From the NCBI GenBank assembly GCA_951217055.1, contig OX578284.1:45142967-45206966 (forward strand): DNA of 64,000 bases, in the 5' to 3' direction. The position numbers and the translations under genes were made by a program. Shown one piece after another: positions 12,101 through 27,100 of this stretch; position 1 is the stretch's first letter; every line of letters starts with the position of its first letter. The notes beneath the pieces are model-generated. The model was not told where the DNA came from and ran no database searches. It saw only the letters and a program-made list of their open reading frames with translations. Source of the DNA: Gerris lacustris. Lineage: Eukaryota > Arthropoda > Insecta > Hemiptera > Gerridae.

Positions 12101-15100
12101 TACTCGTGTAACCATTATTGATCCTTATACGTTGCAAGCTCTTAAGATTTCCTTTCAGACGGTTTCTTCTTAAGTTTTTCTGTCCTCATAAATAAATATT
12201 TTACTCGTGTAACCATTATTTATTATAATTTATTGAGTCCTCTACAGTAATTTGATATACCACAAGAGAGGCACTCTTACATAGCGACATTATAAATTGA
12301 TGATCAAATAGATTAACGTAAAAACATAAAATAACAAGAATTTAAAAAGGTTACAGTTAAATATAAGTAAGATATTATTGATTCTTATATGTTTCCAGCT
12401 CTTAAGATTTCTTTTCAGGCTGTTTGTCCTTAAGTTTTTCTGTCCCCATTAATAAATCTATTACTCTTGTAACCATTATTGATTCTTATCTGTTCCCAGC
12501 TCTTAAGATCTCTTTTCAGACTGTTTCCCCTTAAGTTTTTTTGTCCTGATTAATAAATCTATTACTCGTGTAACCATTATTGATCCTTATATGTTGCCAG
12601 CTCTTAAGATTTCTTTTCAGACTGTTTCTCCTTAAGTTTGTCTGTCTCGATTAATAAATCTATTTATTTTTGCTTCTTTTCAGGGAAACATCACATTTGG
12701 ATTAGATGAGAGTGAAGGAGTCAAAGTACAATCAAATGGTAAATGTCCTCTAGTAAGTAAACTTCTTGGTGTCAAGGAAGAAGAATTACTTAATTCAATG
12801 ACGCAAAGAGTTATCGCTGCCAGAGGTGAAGTAATGCAGAAAACACTGGACAAAAGCCAAGCTGAGTACGCTAGAGACGCACTTGCAAAGGTATTGGTGT
12901 TGATGTTTGATAACATTCAGTGAATAATATTATCACTATTATGAACAATCAGTATAAATTATATAATATGAACTGAATCAAATTCTCAAATTCTATTTTA
13001 TTTAAATTTAAAATGTATTTTAGTATTTTCATAATAAGAAAGTGAGTTTTATGGTTGTATTGGTATTTATATTAGGACTGGCTTCTATATAACAGTAGAT
13101 TACAATCTTAAAGATATATTATATTCCTAAAGAATAGATGAATATGTATTTACAAATTCTTACGTAAGAGCAGGTTTCAAGTTAACAATCAAAGCCTATG
13201 ATATCACTCAAACTGTAAAAATATCATGATTCTTATCATTCCTTATTCTTATCACTGAATTGTTTACTTCAATAGTATTGAGGAGATAAACAAGTAAATA
13301 CAAAGTTTCCAGTATCAGTAAGTCAATGTATGTATTCATGTTTCTTTTTAATTATCTTATTGAATTTTTAAGACTTCAACAACCTCTTAAAAGTTATGTG
13401 GCAAACTTGATTGATTCATTATCTTAATATCTCCTTTTACTTTATGTAGAAGATTGTCATCAACTTCAATAACAATGACGACTCTTCTTGAGACTGTTAC
13501 TCTCCTTGTAAAAAACATAAGGGAGTAACAATCTGAAGAAGGTGTACGGAATTTTCTTCTTTAGATGGTTACTCCCCTTAAAAAAGACAGAAGTGAGATA
13601 TCCCTTTGTCCGAAAGTACATTGAACTAAACATTCCTTAGTCTTATTCATACTTATGAACCTACCTTATAAAAAATTCCTCTTGAACCATATGTCAGGGT
13701 TTGGACCTTAATTACAGATGATCTATTTGGCTTCTTGTATGATTATGAGCCCTTAGGCCTGTGGCAACAGGCTTAATTTTAAATTAAAAAAAAAAGAAAA
13801 GTAAATTAATTTAGATATCTATTTAGATAAGATTTTATACCTATTTGAAGACCTACGAATCAAAACAAATATTTATTTTTATTGGAATAAATGTGGTTGC
13901 CTTAGCTTACCAATAACTAATCATTTTGAGGTGCTTCATTGGGACACTATTTGATTATATAAATGATAATGTTAAAATTTGACTAGTAAAGAAGAAATGT
14001 TACTTTCAGATACTTCTCCTGAAGTTATTAAATCTAACGTTAAACTAGTGATTACTTAAATGTTTCAGGCTATATATGATCGTATGTTTACGTGGATCGT
14101 AAACAAGATTAATTCAGTGATACAAATGACTAAAATTCATCACAGAGCTACAGTTATAGGAGTTCTTGATATTTATGGATTTGAAGTTTTTGACGCTAAC
14201 AGCTTCGAACAACTTTGTATCAATTACTGTAACGAAAAGCTTCAACAACTTTTTATTGGTAAGGTTGTCTTTGTTTTTTATTTATTTATTAATTTGTTGT
14301 CAGGTTATTACAGGGGATCAACCCCTTTACACATTTAATAGATGAGATTAAGTTCCACTATATCTCAAAAGAAAAACTAATTTTGTGTTCATAAATCAGA
14401 GAAGTAATTGTATTGCTAAAGGGGAAAGTCCCTAAGTGCATTTTTTTTCTTTAAAAATGAGATGGTAATCCCCAGATGTTTCTATGGTCAATTTAAATTA
14501 ATGGTAAAAGTAATCAAGTGATAGGAAGGACTCCTGTTTAGTTATACAAAATAAAATCTCATTTATTCATTTTGTAAGATATTTGGGCCCTTCTTTAGAT
14601 TGTTACTCCCCTTATAAAAAATCAGATGGGAGTAACAATCTAAAGAAGGGGTATGAAATGTTCTTCTTTAGTTTGTTACTCCCCTTACAAAAACTTAAGT
14701 ATGATATTCCTTTGTCCCAAAGTACATTGAACTACATCCCTTTGACTTCATAATTTAGTCAAAGTCATTTATATTCTAAAAAAAGAATGGGACAAAAAAA
14801 CAGGGGAGTAACAATCTAAAGAAGTAGCGATATTTGAACAAATAAAACTCACTATGTGTAAAATTTGATACTTGTTTGACACTTTTACCTGCAATTTAGA
14901 CGAATTCAACATCACTTACGAGATTAATAATATCATTAAGATGATTTACAAGTGACCTGTTTTCAAACATCAGTAAATTACATAATTAATTATGCTGTTA
15001 TATTATGATGTAATATTGGTATTTAAAGATAAGGTGTCTTGATAATTTTTTCCTTATGTTAACTTCCTGTTGTTGATATCTTTAAACTATATTGACTTTT

Positions 15101-18100
15101 TTCACTTGTTGTATTTCTAATTAAAGGATGGTATTCTAATTGTAACCTGCATTCTTTATTTAGGATGAGCTTATAACCTTATTACCTTTGATTGGTGTTT
15201 TTTTATTTATTGCTGATGTGATTACTTTACTTTACTGTATAATCTTGCTTATTATATCGGTTATATAACTGACAGGTTCTCCGTCTTTATTCAGCTATAC
15301 CTTAATCGATTATCTTAAAATACAGTTGTATTTAGTTACATTTGAAATCTGTTGACAATAATACTGGTTTTAATGAGGGGCCTTTTATAGGAGAGTAGTT
15401 GACTCTCCGATCAATAAATTTAAGCAGTATTGGGCGTCGTCACTACTTGGATGGGTGACCACACAGATCTGGGACCCCCACTTAATGTCGACCCTGCTTA
15501 AAGAAATGGGGAGCTCTCAAAAATAATACTAGGGTCAACACTCTCATGGTGGTTCGAAGAAAGAATTGATGATACCAAAGTTGTGAAGGTATGGTGTACC
15601 AACTATTACACAGGGCCGTTTTACTAATGGGCAAGACTAGGTGGCCGCCTAGGACAGTAAATGGAAGGGGGAAAAATTAATATGTTTAATCAAACAACTA
15701 ATAAATTGAGCAAATTATAGGAGAGGAAAAAAATAAATAGAGGAAAAATTAAATCATCAAATTGTTTTCAAAATCATACCGATCAATTACTTAATGTGTT
15801 TACTTTCACTAAATAAACTCAATTGGAGACAAATTAAGAACTCTTTTGGTTGAAAATGGGCCAAAACAAGTGAGAAAATTTCTTTTTGATGAGATTAATA
15901 GAAATTAATAGAAACCTATCTGCGCAGTTCCATGAGCCAATAAATGCTTGTGGGACTAGCCACAATTTTATAGGAAAAAACATTACTTACCAGCTGAACA
16001 TTAGAGATCTTATTAAAGACTTTTCCTAAAAAAAAAAAAAAGGCACTAATATCCAAAGAAAGTTAAAAAAAAGACTTTCCTAAAATAAAGGGAAGGAAGG
16101 TACTAAAGAGCCAAAGAAAGTTAAAAGAAAAGACTTTTCCTAAAATAAAGGCACTAATATCCAAAGAAAGTTAAAAAAAAAGACTTTCCTAAAATAAAGG
16201 GAAGGGAGGTACTAAAGAGCCAAAGAAAGTTAAAAGAAAAGACTTTTCCTAAAATAAAGGCACTAATATCCAAAGAAAGTTAAAAAAAAAAAGACTTTCC
16301 TAAAATAAAGGGAAGGAAGGTACTAAAGAGCCAAAGAAAGTTAAAAGAAAAGACTTTTCCTAAAATAAAGGCACTAATATCCAAAGAAAGTTAAAAAAAA
16401 AGACTTTCCTAAAATAAAGGGAAGGAAGGTACTAAAGAGCCAAAGAAAGTTAAAACAAAATACTTTTCCTAAAATTATGGCACTAACAGCCAAAGAAAGT
16501 TATAAGAAAAAACCTAAAACACCACTAAAGTTATAAAAGAGTAAAAAATGAAATAAAACATAACAGTTTTTCTTTAGAGAGATGCATTACTCCACAAATC
16601 CTCATTCCTATTGTTATTTATGTTTTAAATTATTTTCTGTGATCACTTGTTTTATCAACCTAATGTTACCATTGTTTTTCTTGTTAAGTGTATATATTCT
16701 TACTCTAGTAAGATCTGCGTTGTTTTGTTTAGTGATTAGATGACGGAACCGTATAGTTCCCACTACTTACTGCATTATTCTGTTATGACAACACTACCTC
16801 TAGTGTAATATTACAAGGCTTGAAAATGGCCGGGTAGGCCGAAACGTTGCCAAACATGAAATGAAATAATTTGGTTTTTTCTATACCCTTGAAGGATACT
16901 ACTGGAAATAATTATTAAATAAATTAAGGGCGTACAGATCTACTAGATTACTCTGTGCTTTCACTAGTATTGTACAAAAAAGTCTCCCCTATTATGTTGG
17001 TGTTTTAATAGTGCAACTGTTAACACACTAGTTGTGAAAGCACTATTGTTTGACTTTTTAATTACCTTAATATAAGATGCTGAGAATTACAGATGGATTT
17101 AGAAAAAATCATTTTCTTTTTGTAGTGGAGCAAAAGTCTCTTTATCTCATGTGTGATAATTTTTAGGTCTAAATAGGTTGTGGATACATCTATAGGGGTA
17201 GGTATCCTTCCTTTTGCAATCTTACATAATAATATGCAGATTTATCCATTTATGTCAGATAAGAATAACTAAAATAATTTTCTTTTTTTTTCCAGAGTTG
17301 GTTTTAAAGCAAGAACAAGAGGAATACATGAGAGAAGGTATTGAATGGAAGAAAATCGATTATTTTAACAATGAAATCATCTGTGAATTAGTTGAAAGAC
17401 CTCATCTTGGTATATTTGCTATAATGGATGAAGCCTGCCTTAATGTCGGCAAAGTTAATGATGAGGTAAGGTGTATTTGATTAATTTTAACCGTCCATAA
17501 TTTTCATTTTTGTTTCAGATATATGACATTTTCACAATGATTTTTCAATTTGTCTTTTCTAACCAGTTAAATCCCTTTCGAATTTTATATTATGAAGTTA
17601 TTAAAATTATGTTGTTTTTTTTCTAGATGATCTTGGAAGCAATGGATAGAAAGTTGGATAAGCACGAGCATTATTCAAGTAGACAACTTAACACTCTGGA
17701 TAAAACACTTGCTCACAAAACTCAGTTTAAAATCAAGTAAGTAACATAGTTATTTTGGCACTTCTTTATATTGTTACTCCCCTTATATAAAAAACAGAGA
17801 AAAAAATAGTATTGGGCTATAATTTTCTAAAATTAATTTTTTTACGTATGAGTATATAATAATATCTATATTTTTTTTATTACAATTGAATAACATATGG
17901 ATATATTTGTAAAATTAATAACAAAAACACATGCACAAAACAAATAATAACGAAATAATTAAATAATTTTACAGATAAAAAACATGATACATAATACAAA
18001 TAATGTAAAAAGAATATAAAATTTACTTTTTCGTTGTTTTAAATAAATTTAATATTTTGTTAGTATTATTTGTGCTTTTTTAACCTAAAATTTATTTTTA

Positions 18101-21100
18101 CACACATTTTCTAAATTTTTTTTTTTTTTAAATTACTAACTGTAGGGCTGTAAGCGTTGCCATATGGCAACAGCCCAAATTTGGGCTAAGGAATTTTTTT
18201 CAATTTTTTTAAACATTTTTTACATTTTAAGGGACCCCTTAACAGATAAAGTCCCCAGAAAAAACCCTAAAAAATTACCAAAAAAATTATTCGGGCAGTT
18301 AAGGGTTAAAAAAAAACATAGGGGAGTAACAATCTAAAGAAGTACCGTTATTTTTTAATTTTGTACATTATTGTTTTTTGCTCTTTAGTGTGACTTAATA
18401 TATTTAAATCTTGCCTCTGTTTAATGCTGGGTAAATCTTGCAATTTAACCCCATTTCAGGGATCATTCTTGAGAGGTAATCTGTAAGCTCAGCTACACTC
18501 CTGCTTATTATGTGAGTCAGTTGCTAATGTCTTACAGCAAATCCCTTAACCCTCGGGAACGCCCGGTCCTGTGAGGCCTAAATTTTAATCTAACTGTGAA
18601 ATTGAGATGGATGTAGGTGCGATTGGAAGCTAGGGAGTTTCCTAGCTACATTTCTTGTTTTTATCAAGAGAATCTGTCACTGTTTGACATCGTAAGTGAT
18701 TATACTTCAATTCTGTGCCCATATTGTCCTGACAGGGGACCCGCGCCACTTTCACTTAAATTTTAGTATTACGCTAATTTTAGTGAAGTTTATGCATATA
18801 ATACAAAATAAATTTTTATAGTACCTGAATTTAAAAATAAAATAATAAAAGTATACAGAAAAAAATAAAAATTTGAAAATTATAATTGAGTCTGACTAAT
18901 TTTGTGCTTATAAACTATGAGACTAAACAACGGTATTTTATAAATTAAAAAAATAATAAAACACTAAAAACCAATTTAAATATGTTTTATAATATTTTGC
19001 TAAAATGATTTCAAGTTTATATTTATTGTACCTGTTTTGTGGGCATATAAAACAGATTAAGTCCTATCAGGGGTCCGCGCCTCCTCGTGTCTGTATTAGA
19101 CCGTGCGCACCCGAGGGTTAAGAATAATCCTCTACAATTGGGGCAAAATAGTCCTTGCTGTCCAGGATCTTTGATGGTTCATTGCTCTATTTATCCTCCT
19201 TATTTTATTCTTTTAACACATGGGTATTCAGATCTACACGGGGGCATACTGGTCTAATCATAGATAAAAATCTTGGGTAAGGAAGTTGGAAACATCTATT
19301 AAAACATTTGTAATTTTAATTTCTTTTTTTTTTTCAGGCATTACGCTGGTGATGTTGTGTACAATATCGTAGGATTCTTAGATAAGAATAAGGATACAGT
19401 TTTCCAAGATATGAAGAGACTTCTATATAGCTCAACAAACCCTGTAATATCTTCTATGTGGCCTGAAGGATCTCAAGACATCACTAAAGTAATAACATCA
19501 ACCATGTTGACCATTTTTATTCTGCATAATAATCTATCAGTTAATGTTATATGTTTTCAATTGATCCTAACAACATATTATCAGAAAAAAATAATATTCC
19601 TCTTTGGGTAGTAAAGAAATAGGCATATAAACATGATATTAGTTCTTAGATAAAAGAGTCAGATGATCAATTTAATCAAATCCTTTTATTAATATAATAC
19701 AATAATGTTGTGATTTAAATAATTAAAAACCACTTTAAACGTTGTTTAATTCCGACTATAAATATTATGTAGCAATTTTTAGTGGCAGATAACTCTACTA
19801 TTGGGACTGATATAATAATCTATATCAACTTCTTTCATTAATAATTAATACATAGCCAAAAATTATTTACGTAATAATAATTTATAAGGTTTATAGGCAG
19901 GGTCTCAAGATAAGGGACAAAGTTAAAAAGTTTAAACATGTATGACTCAAACTATACTTCATTTTAATGATGGTTTATTGAACAAATTGGTCCGAGACAA
20001 CTCAGACAAACTTTCTCATGAACAAGTTAATAATTACTTAGCCCTCTGTTTTCCATTTATTAGTTTTCGACTTTTCTTCCATTTAATTATTATTGGATTT
20101 TTCTTACATTTAATTATTATTGAACATGTATGCCAAATTTTGTCAAAATCGGCCCTGTAGTTTAGGCTCCACGAGCAGATTTGTTACTATTCTTGAGATG
20201 TGTCACCAATAGTGTTGACCTTACTATTCTTTTATAAGTAATTAATTTTTAACTTTATTGTAATATAATTGTTTTAGATAACAAAGCGACCACTAACTGC
20301 AGGTACAATATTTAAAAATTCAATGATCTCACTCGTAAAGTCGCTGTGTATGAAGGAGCCGTTCTATGTGCGATGTATTAAACCTAATGAAGATAAGAGT
20401 CCTACAGGACTGGACATGCAGAGGATTGAACATCAAGTCAGGTACCTTGGACTTTTGGAGAACGTCAGGGTTAGGAGAGCTGGTTTTGCACATAGACATC
20501 AATATGACAAATTCCTCAAAAGGTACTCGTATTTTTTTCATTAAGCCTTCTTAGTGTAAAAAATTAGCTGAGCATATATCATATACACACAGGTCAAAAA
20601 ATAAATACAAATTATATCTCTTTTTGTTGGCAGGTACAAGATGATCTCTCAATATACATGGCCTAACTTCCCCGGATCAGAGCGAGATGGTACAAAAAGA
20701 CTGATAGATGAGAAAGGCTTCTCAAATGATGTGAAATACGGAAAAACTAAAGTATTCATCAAATCACCCGCAACACTTTTTGCTTTAGAAAGGGTATAAC
20801 AAAATTGCGAACTTTTTTTTATCTTTCAAGACATTGTTTTTTCTCTCAGTTTATTAAAAAAAACCTTAATCAGTTAAGAATAAATTTAATTTGTACATTT
20901 CTTAATAATTAATTTATGTTTTTAGATGAGAGCCGAACTGATTCCAAGTATTGTAAAGTTGCTACAGAAACAGTGGAGAGGAGCTATATGCCGTATGAGG
21001 TATAGGAAAATGAAGGCAGCTCTTAAAATAATGGCTTATTATAGGAGGTACCGAGTAAGGGCATATATACACCAACTTGTACTTCTATTCAGGTAAATTA

Positions 21101-24100
21101 ATCATAGCTGTATTAATAATTTACAGTATATTATCATTATTTAACTACGGCATATAGATACTGCACTCTCGGAACAGCTGTTATATACAAAATAGGAGGA
21201 TAACTTTTTTAAAATAACCATAAAAAGGCCATTCTGGATCAAAAGAAAAAAATAATTCATTGTATTTATGAATGCTTAAGGCCCGATAAAATGAGCTATA
21301 TTTCAACTCTTTGTATTTTTATGAAATTGCCAAAATTGGACAAAATATAAAAATAAAACAAGATAACGAGTCCTCTAGTAAAAAGGATAATCAGTCAACA
21401 GGTAAACAAGATAACAAGTAAACCAATAATCAAGTCAACAAGGTAACGAATCAACTAATAAACAAGTGGACAAGATAATTAGTCGATAAGTAAACAAGGT
21501 AACAAGTAAACCAATAAACAAGTCAAGAAGATAACGAATCAACTAATAAACAAGCTGACAAGATAATTAGTCGATAATTAAACAAGATAACAAGTAAACC
21601 AATAAACAAATCAACTAATAAACAAGCAACAAGATAACTTGTCAACTAGTAAACAGATAACAAGTAAACTAATTAACATGAAAACAAGATAACAAGTAAT
21701 CTAATTAACGTGAAAGCAAGATAACAAATTATATAACAATACAATAACTAACCATCCAGTAAACAATATAACAAGTTAAATACTTAACAAGTTTATCAGT
21801 AAACAAGATAAAAAATTAACAAATAAACAAGATAACAAGTCAGCCAGTAATCAAGCTAAAAAGATACAAATCAACTAATTTAACAAGTCAAAAGAAAGCT
21901 ATATAACAAATCAATTCATGAACAAGAAAACTAGTAAACAAGGCAACTAGGAAAAAAATATAACAAGTGTACAAGCAATAAAAATCAAGTTAATAGTAAA
22001 TAAGGTAATAAGTATTTTAATTGTCACTGTCCGTTAAATTCAAGTAAAATCTATAACACTTTCTCTAGAAAGAAATCTATTGTCTAAGAAAATGTCACAC
22101 AGAGATGGATAATGGAGATTATCACTACAAAAATATATCCATGGGGGGGGGGGATTGTGAAATGTGAATTCCTACAAATAAAAATAATGTATATGAGAAA
22201 ATGTTTCCCAGTTTTGTATAATCAATTATTTTCTTCAGTCTTGTCAAAGTTTTATTTGGCATACTTATGGTTAAGTGGAAGATAATCTCTGTTTATTATT
22301 ACTTCCTTTGAAGTTTGCTTACTTTTGCTTTGATCTTTACAGGAATGCTAAACAAATGGGAGATTACGGTCGAGCCATAAGATGGCCCAAAGAAAGCTGT
22401 TTTGTTAGAGAAGTCGCTCCAGTATTGAAGAAGGTTTATAACAAATGGAGAGGCTTCATGATTCTCAAACCATTCCCTAGAGAAGAATGGCCACAACTCA
22501 GAACCAAAGTAATTTTTTCTTTTCTCGATTCAAGAATCAAGTATAGATAGTATTTAGTTTCTCTTAGTTTACTAAAAAATCTATTTGTTAAGAACTTTCT
22601 CAAGCTCTTACTATGTACTGTAAAATCTCATGTAATTTTTATATCTTTATTTACATTAAATTATAAAATCTTTAGAGATTAATAATAATTTTTAGAGACC
22701 AGCTTATTTTATTGTAGATGTAACAAAATTAACACAAGTTATTTGTTTCTTTGTAAATTCACTAAAGACTTAAATTTTAACATTTTAAAAATACTGCGGC
22801 CTGATTACCAAGAACTATTTTTATTTAAATGTCCTCAAAGCCCCACCTGCCTTTTACAAATTATTGTAATCACATGCATAGCTATATTTCTCTTAAAGAT
22901 AGAAATATTTTAAAGGTATGTTCTTCTAAAGTTAAATATGTTCTAAAGGAATATGTTATGAGAATGTTCTTTAAATTTTTATTAGAATATTAGGTTGGTT
23001 CTAATGCTATTTGCTCAATTATTTACTGCTACCATCTCCAATTTTCACTCAAACAACTGTTTATCTATCAATTCTGTTTTTTTTTCCTCTTAAAAAATGC
23101 TTAAGTAACAATAAAAAAAGATATAAAATTATCGAAATCTTGTGTACAATGCATAAAATTATCCCCAAATTTCAAGTGTGTATTATATGCAAATGTCCCT
23201 GTAACTTCAGTCCTAAATTTAGCTTGCTTATTATAAGTGAGTGTGTATTATATGTGAGATATTGGGACTTCTTTTCATTAGTTAATTCACACTTAGAGCT
23301 TTTTACAAAATATGAATGTCCTTAGACTTTTTTTAGTTTTGATTTTGCTATGTTAATTTGCCGTTGGTTGGATTTAAAAAAAAAATAATAATAATTTGAG
23401 GGACTTGAAATAAAAAAGAAATAGATCTTGCTAGAATTTCTCAATGATACTAACTTACAGATAACCATCATTTTCCATGTATGTTCTTAATGTAATGGTT
23501 ACTACCTTCTTAACTTTAAAAAAGAAGTGTTCAAATTATACGATGTTTGTTTTATTTAGATGTCTGCTGCACTAGCATTAAGAGGCAAGAGATGTAGCTG
23601 GGGAACTGAAAGGAAATGGTTAGGCAATTATCTGAGTCTTCTGTCTGAAAACAACGATGCAGCTGTATTCAATTCCAGTGTAAAGTCACTCCGCTCTACG
23701 GCTCGATTCACTACTGTGAGTGTCAAAACTTGTTCTTTTAATTTTTTTTTTTTTTTTTTACTATCTCATATAAAGAGAGAGTATTGTGATAGCTGAAAAT
23801 ACGATTGAGGTCCCCTGAGTCCAAAAAAATGATTTTTAAAATATGATTGTCTGTCATCTGTGTAGATGTGTGGAGCCTAAACTACTGGGCCGATTATGGC
23901 GAAATTTAGCTTACATGTTCAGAAAAATCATACTCCGAAGCGAAATCGAGAAATGAATTTTAGCTCTAAATTTTGGAGGGCTACCTCACAAGAAAATCTG
24001 AAAAACTTAAAAAAAAAATCCTTAAAAACGGTTTGACGATTTTGATTAAAAAATTCTAAATTGTAGTCCATTTAAATACAAATCTAACGATATAGGCGGT

Positions 24101-27100
24101 TTTTCCCAGAAAAAAATAGAAAATAGCCTGAGAAAATAGCTTTAATCGCAGACAGGGAGACGCATGGTTCAATTCCCCGCACACTGGGTTAAGTAATTTT
24201 GAACTTGTATATATGAGAAAGTTTGTCTGAATTGTCTCGGACCGGTTTTTTTTATATGTTAACTTTGTATTATAAATTTGGGTTTTAATTAACTTGTGAG
24301 TAGACATTATTATTTTTATGGATTTTCTTTTAATAATTATTTATATTTGCTTATTTTACAGGTTCTGTTCTCTTGTTATATACTGAAAACTAATAAGTTC
24401 AACAAATGCTCTGAAAGGGCTCTTCTAGTTACCGATACAGCTATATACAAACTTGATTTGGTCAAGTATAAACCAATGAGGAAAGGCATACCAATATCAG
24501 AGGTAATTTTTATTAATCTTATTTTATTTATTAATCTTTTTAGGGTTTCGTTGGTAAAACAAAAAAAAGAAACTCTTATAGTTTCGTTCCTGTATGTTTG
24601 TCTATCACCCTGTACGGTTCCAATAATTTATGAATCAAAAGAGATAAAAACATGAAACTTTCCAGTATTAAAGATCGTTTTGACGCGCAAACAGGAAAAA
24701 TATAGCAAACTCAAAATTATCAGCTGTTCAAATCTAAAATGGTGGATAATTCATACTCAAAATTATCAGCTGTTCAAATCTAAAATGGTGGATAATTCAT
24801 GTTACCCGATTTTTTTTTTTTTAAATTTTGATTGGGGTATCAAATGAAAGATAGGTATTGAAGAGTAGATTACAAAAATATTTAACTAGGAATCCAATAT
24901 GGCGGATAATTCCAGAAAAAAAAAAAAAAAAAACAGGAAAAAAATTTTTTTTTTTATATTTTGAGTGAGATATCAAATGAAAGGTACTTAAGAGTAGATT
25001 ACAAAAATATATAACACTTGTGGAAATTGTTTGATTTTCTATGCATTTTTGTAAAAAAAAAAAAAACATCAAAATTTGAACCTGATAGGCCAGTGTTTGG
25101 ACTATGGTTTCAGGCAAATGGGAATAAGAACCACTTGGTTATACTAATCTCTCATTTTCATTGATTTATTCTTTAGTTATTAATGTGATTGATTGATAGA
25201 ACTATCATTCAGTTTAAAATGATATCTTTATACTACTTGAAAGTATGCTAAATCTACTCACTAATTCAAAAGTTATTGTAATTATGATTTTTTTTGTAGA
25301 TTACTGGACTGACAGTTACTCCAGGAAGAGATCAGCTAGTTGTTATCCATACAAATATTGGAAATGACTTTGTTGTAACTCTTAAAACCACTGAGGATAG
25401 AGTAGGAGAATTAGTTGGAATACTAACCACACGTTATTCACAGTAAGTAATCATGTCTTGGTCTTGCATGTGCTTTATTCAGAACAAAAGTCATAATTAT
25501 TTACCTGGTTATTGAGTTCTACATAGTGTACTAAAATTTTGGACCAAATATGCTGCATTGAAATATAAATTGAGATCGTTTATTCTAATTCTGTAAAAAT
25601 TCTTTTTTATTGTAAAATATATGTTAGAACTTGTATTTTGAAGTTGTCACTTTCTTCACAGGGAATAAATCTTCAAATAAAAAATTGTTTGGAATTTCTT
25701 TCCAGAAAATATGTTTGTTTTATACTGACAAAAATCATGGAAATGATTGAATGAATTAAAAAAAATAAAAAATTCATAGTTTATAGCTTGCTTTGAAAGA
25801 TTAAACCAACATTTTTGAGCTATGATGAGCGATAGAAACATAAAAACAACTAGAATTTAAAGAATTGTTTAAGTGATTTTTTTTACTTTCTTATATAATG
25901 CAGATAAGAAATACCCCGACTTACGTAAATTCGGAGTTACATAACACTGTAACTGCTGCTAAAAGTGAAAAGGGGGTCAATTCTGTAACTTTGAAACCTC
26001 CCTTTTCATGTGATTATACATCAAATTAGATAAGAAGATGCACACGAAGTCTGTCAACGTGAATCTACTACTTAATTTGTTGTGAAATAACAAAAAAGTT
26101 GATATTTAGTGAGTGTCTAATTGTATCTAAGTGCATTCCTCAACTTACGTTTTTTTCTACTTACGGCCATACTTCGCGGGTCACACATATTATGTAAGTC
26201 TGGGGTATTACTGTATCTAGTAAATATAAAGATAAATTATGGTGATGGCGTGAAAAATTGAATTTTATATTTTGACGGATTTACACATTTTAAGATTCCT
26301 GGAGTCTAAAAAAGAATCCCCCTTGTCTAAAAAAGTCTGTCTGTAATCTGTTCAGACCATCTCTAATGTTCAGATGGGTAGAGCCTAAACAGGGCCATCT
26401 CTAGGGAGGGTCAACCGGGTCAAGCTGACCCGGGCGCCACGGCTAGGCCCCCTTCTTAGCTACTAGGTGAATTTGGCAATAAGGGGGGGGGGGCGCCAAA
26501 GATTCCTTTGACCCGGGCGCCTAAACCCCTAGGGACGGCCCTGAGCCTAAACTAATGGGCAATTTCAGTAAAAATTTGGCATACATGTTCAGAAATCAAG
26601 AAATTAATTTTAGCTCTTCAGCTCCCCCCAAAACTCTAAATATAATAGCAAATTATTTCTCAAAAATGGTTTTGACGATTTTCGTTTAAAAAAAAAAAAA
26701 AAAAATCTATTAAATGTTGCCTATTTAAATACGAATCTAACTATATAAGTTGTTTTTCCCAGGAAAAATCTAGTTTTGAAAAAAATAGCTTTAATTGCAA
26801 AAAGTGAGAAGTCGTGTTTGCTTCTCAACCCAGAGGAATTATTTTTATGGTAAATTTGTATAAAATGTTCAATAATAATTAAATGTTACTTGAAAAAACC
26901 CGAAACAACAAACAAATGGAAAATACTAAGTAATTATGCGCTCTTGTATAAGAAAGTTTAGTGTAAGTTGAAACGGACAGTTTTTTTGTTGTTTTTTAGC
27001 AGGTTTTAATGGAACAAAAACATAAAAAACAATCAACTTTGATCAATTTTCAATAAAATTCTCACAATACTTTAGAATTGATAAAAAAAAAAAATGTTAT

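Noticed and set aside
12680..12916. Minus-strand frame over a Myo1D exon
   Set aside because: Exact antisense of the exon at 12684-12890, which has clear myosin coding on the + strand.
15395..15480. Possible functional 5S rRNA gene
   Set aside because: The first third of 5S and the closing stem are missing, and the 3' sequence departs from 5S.
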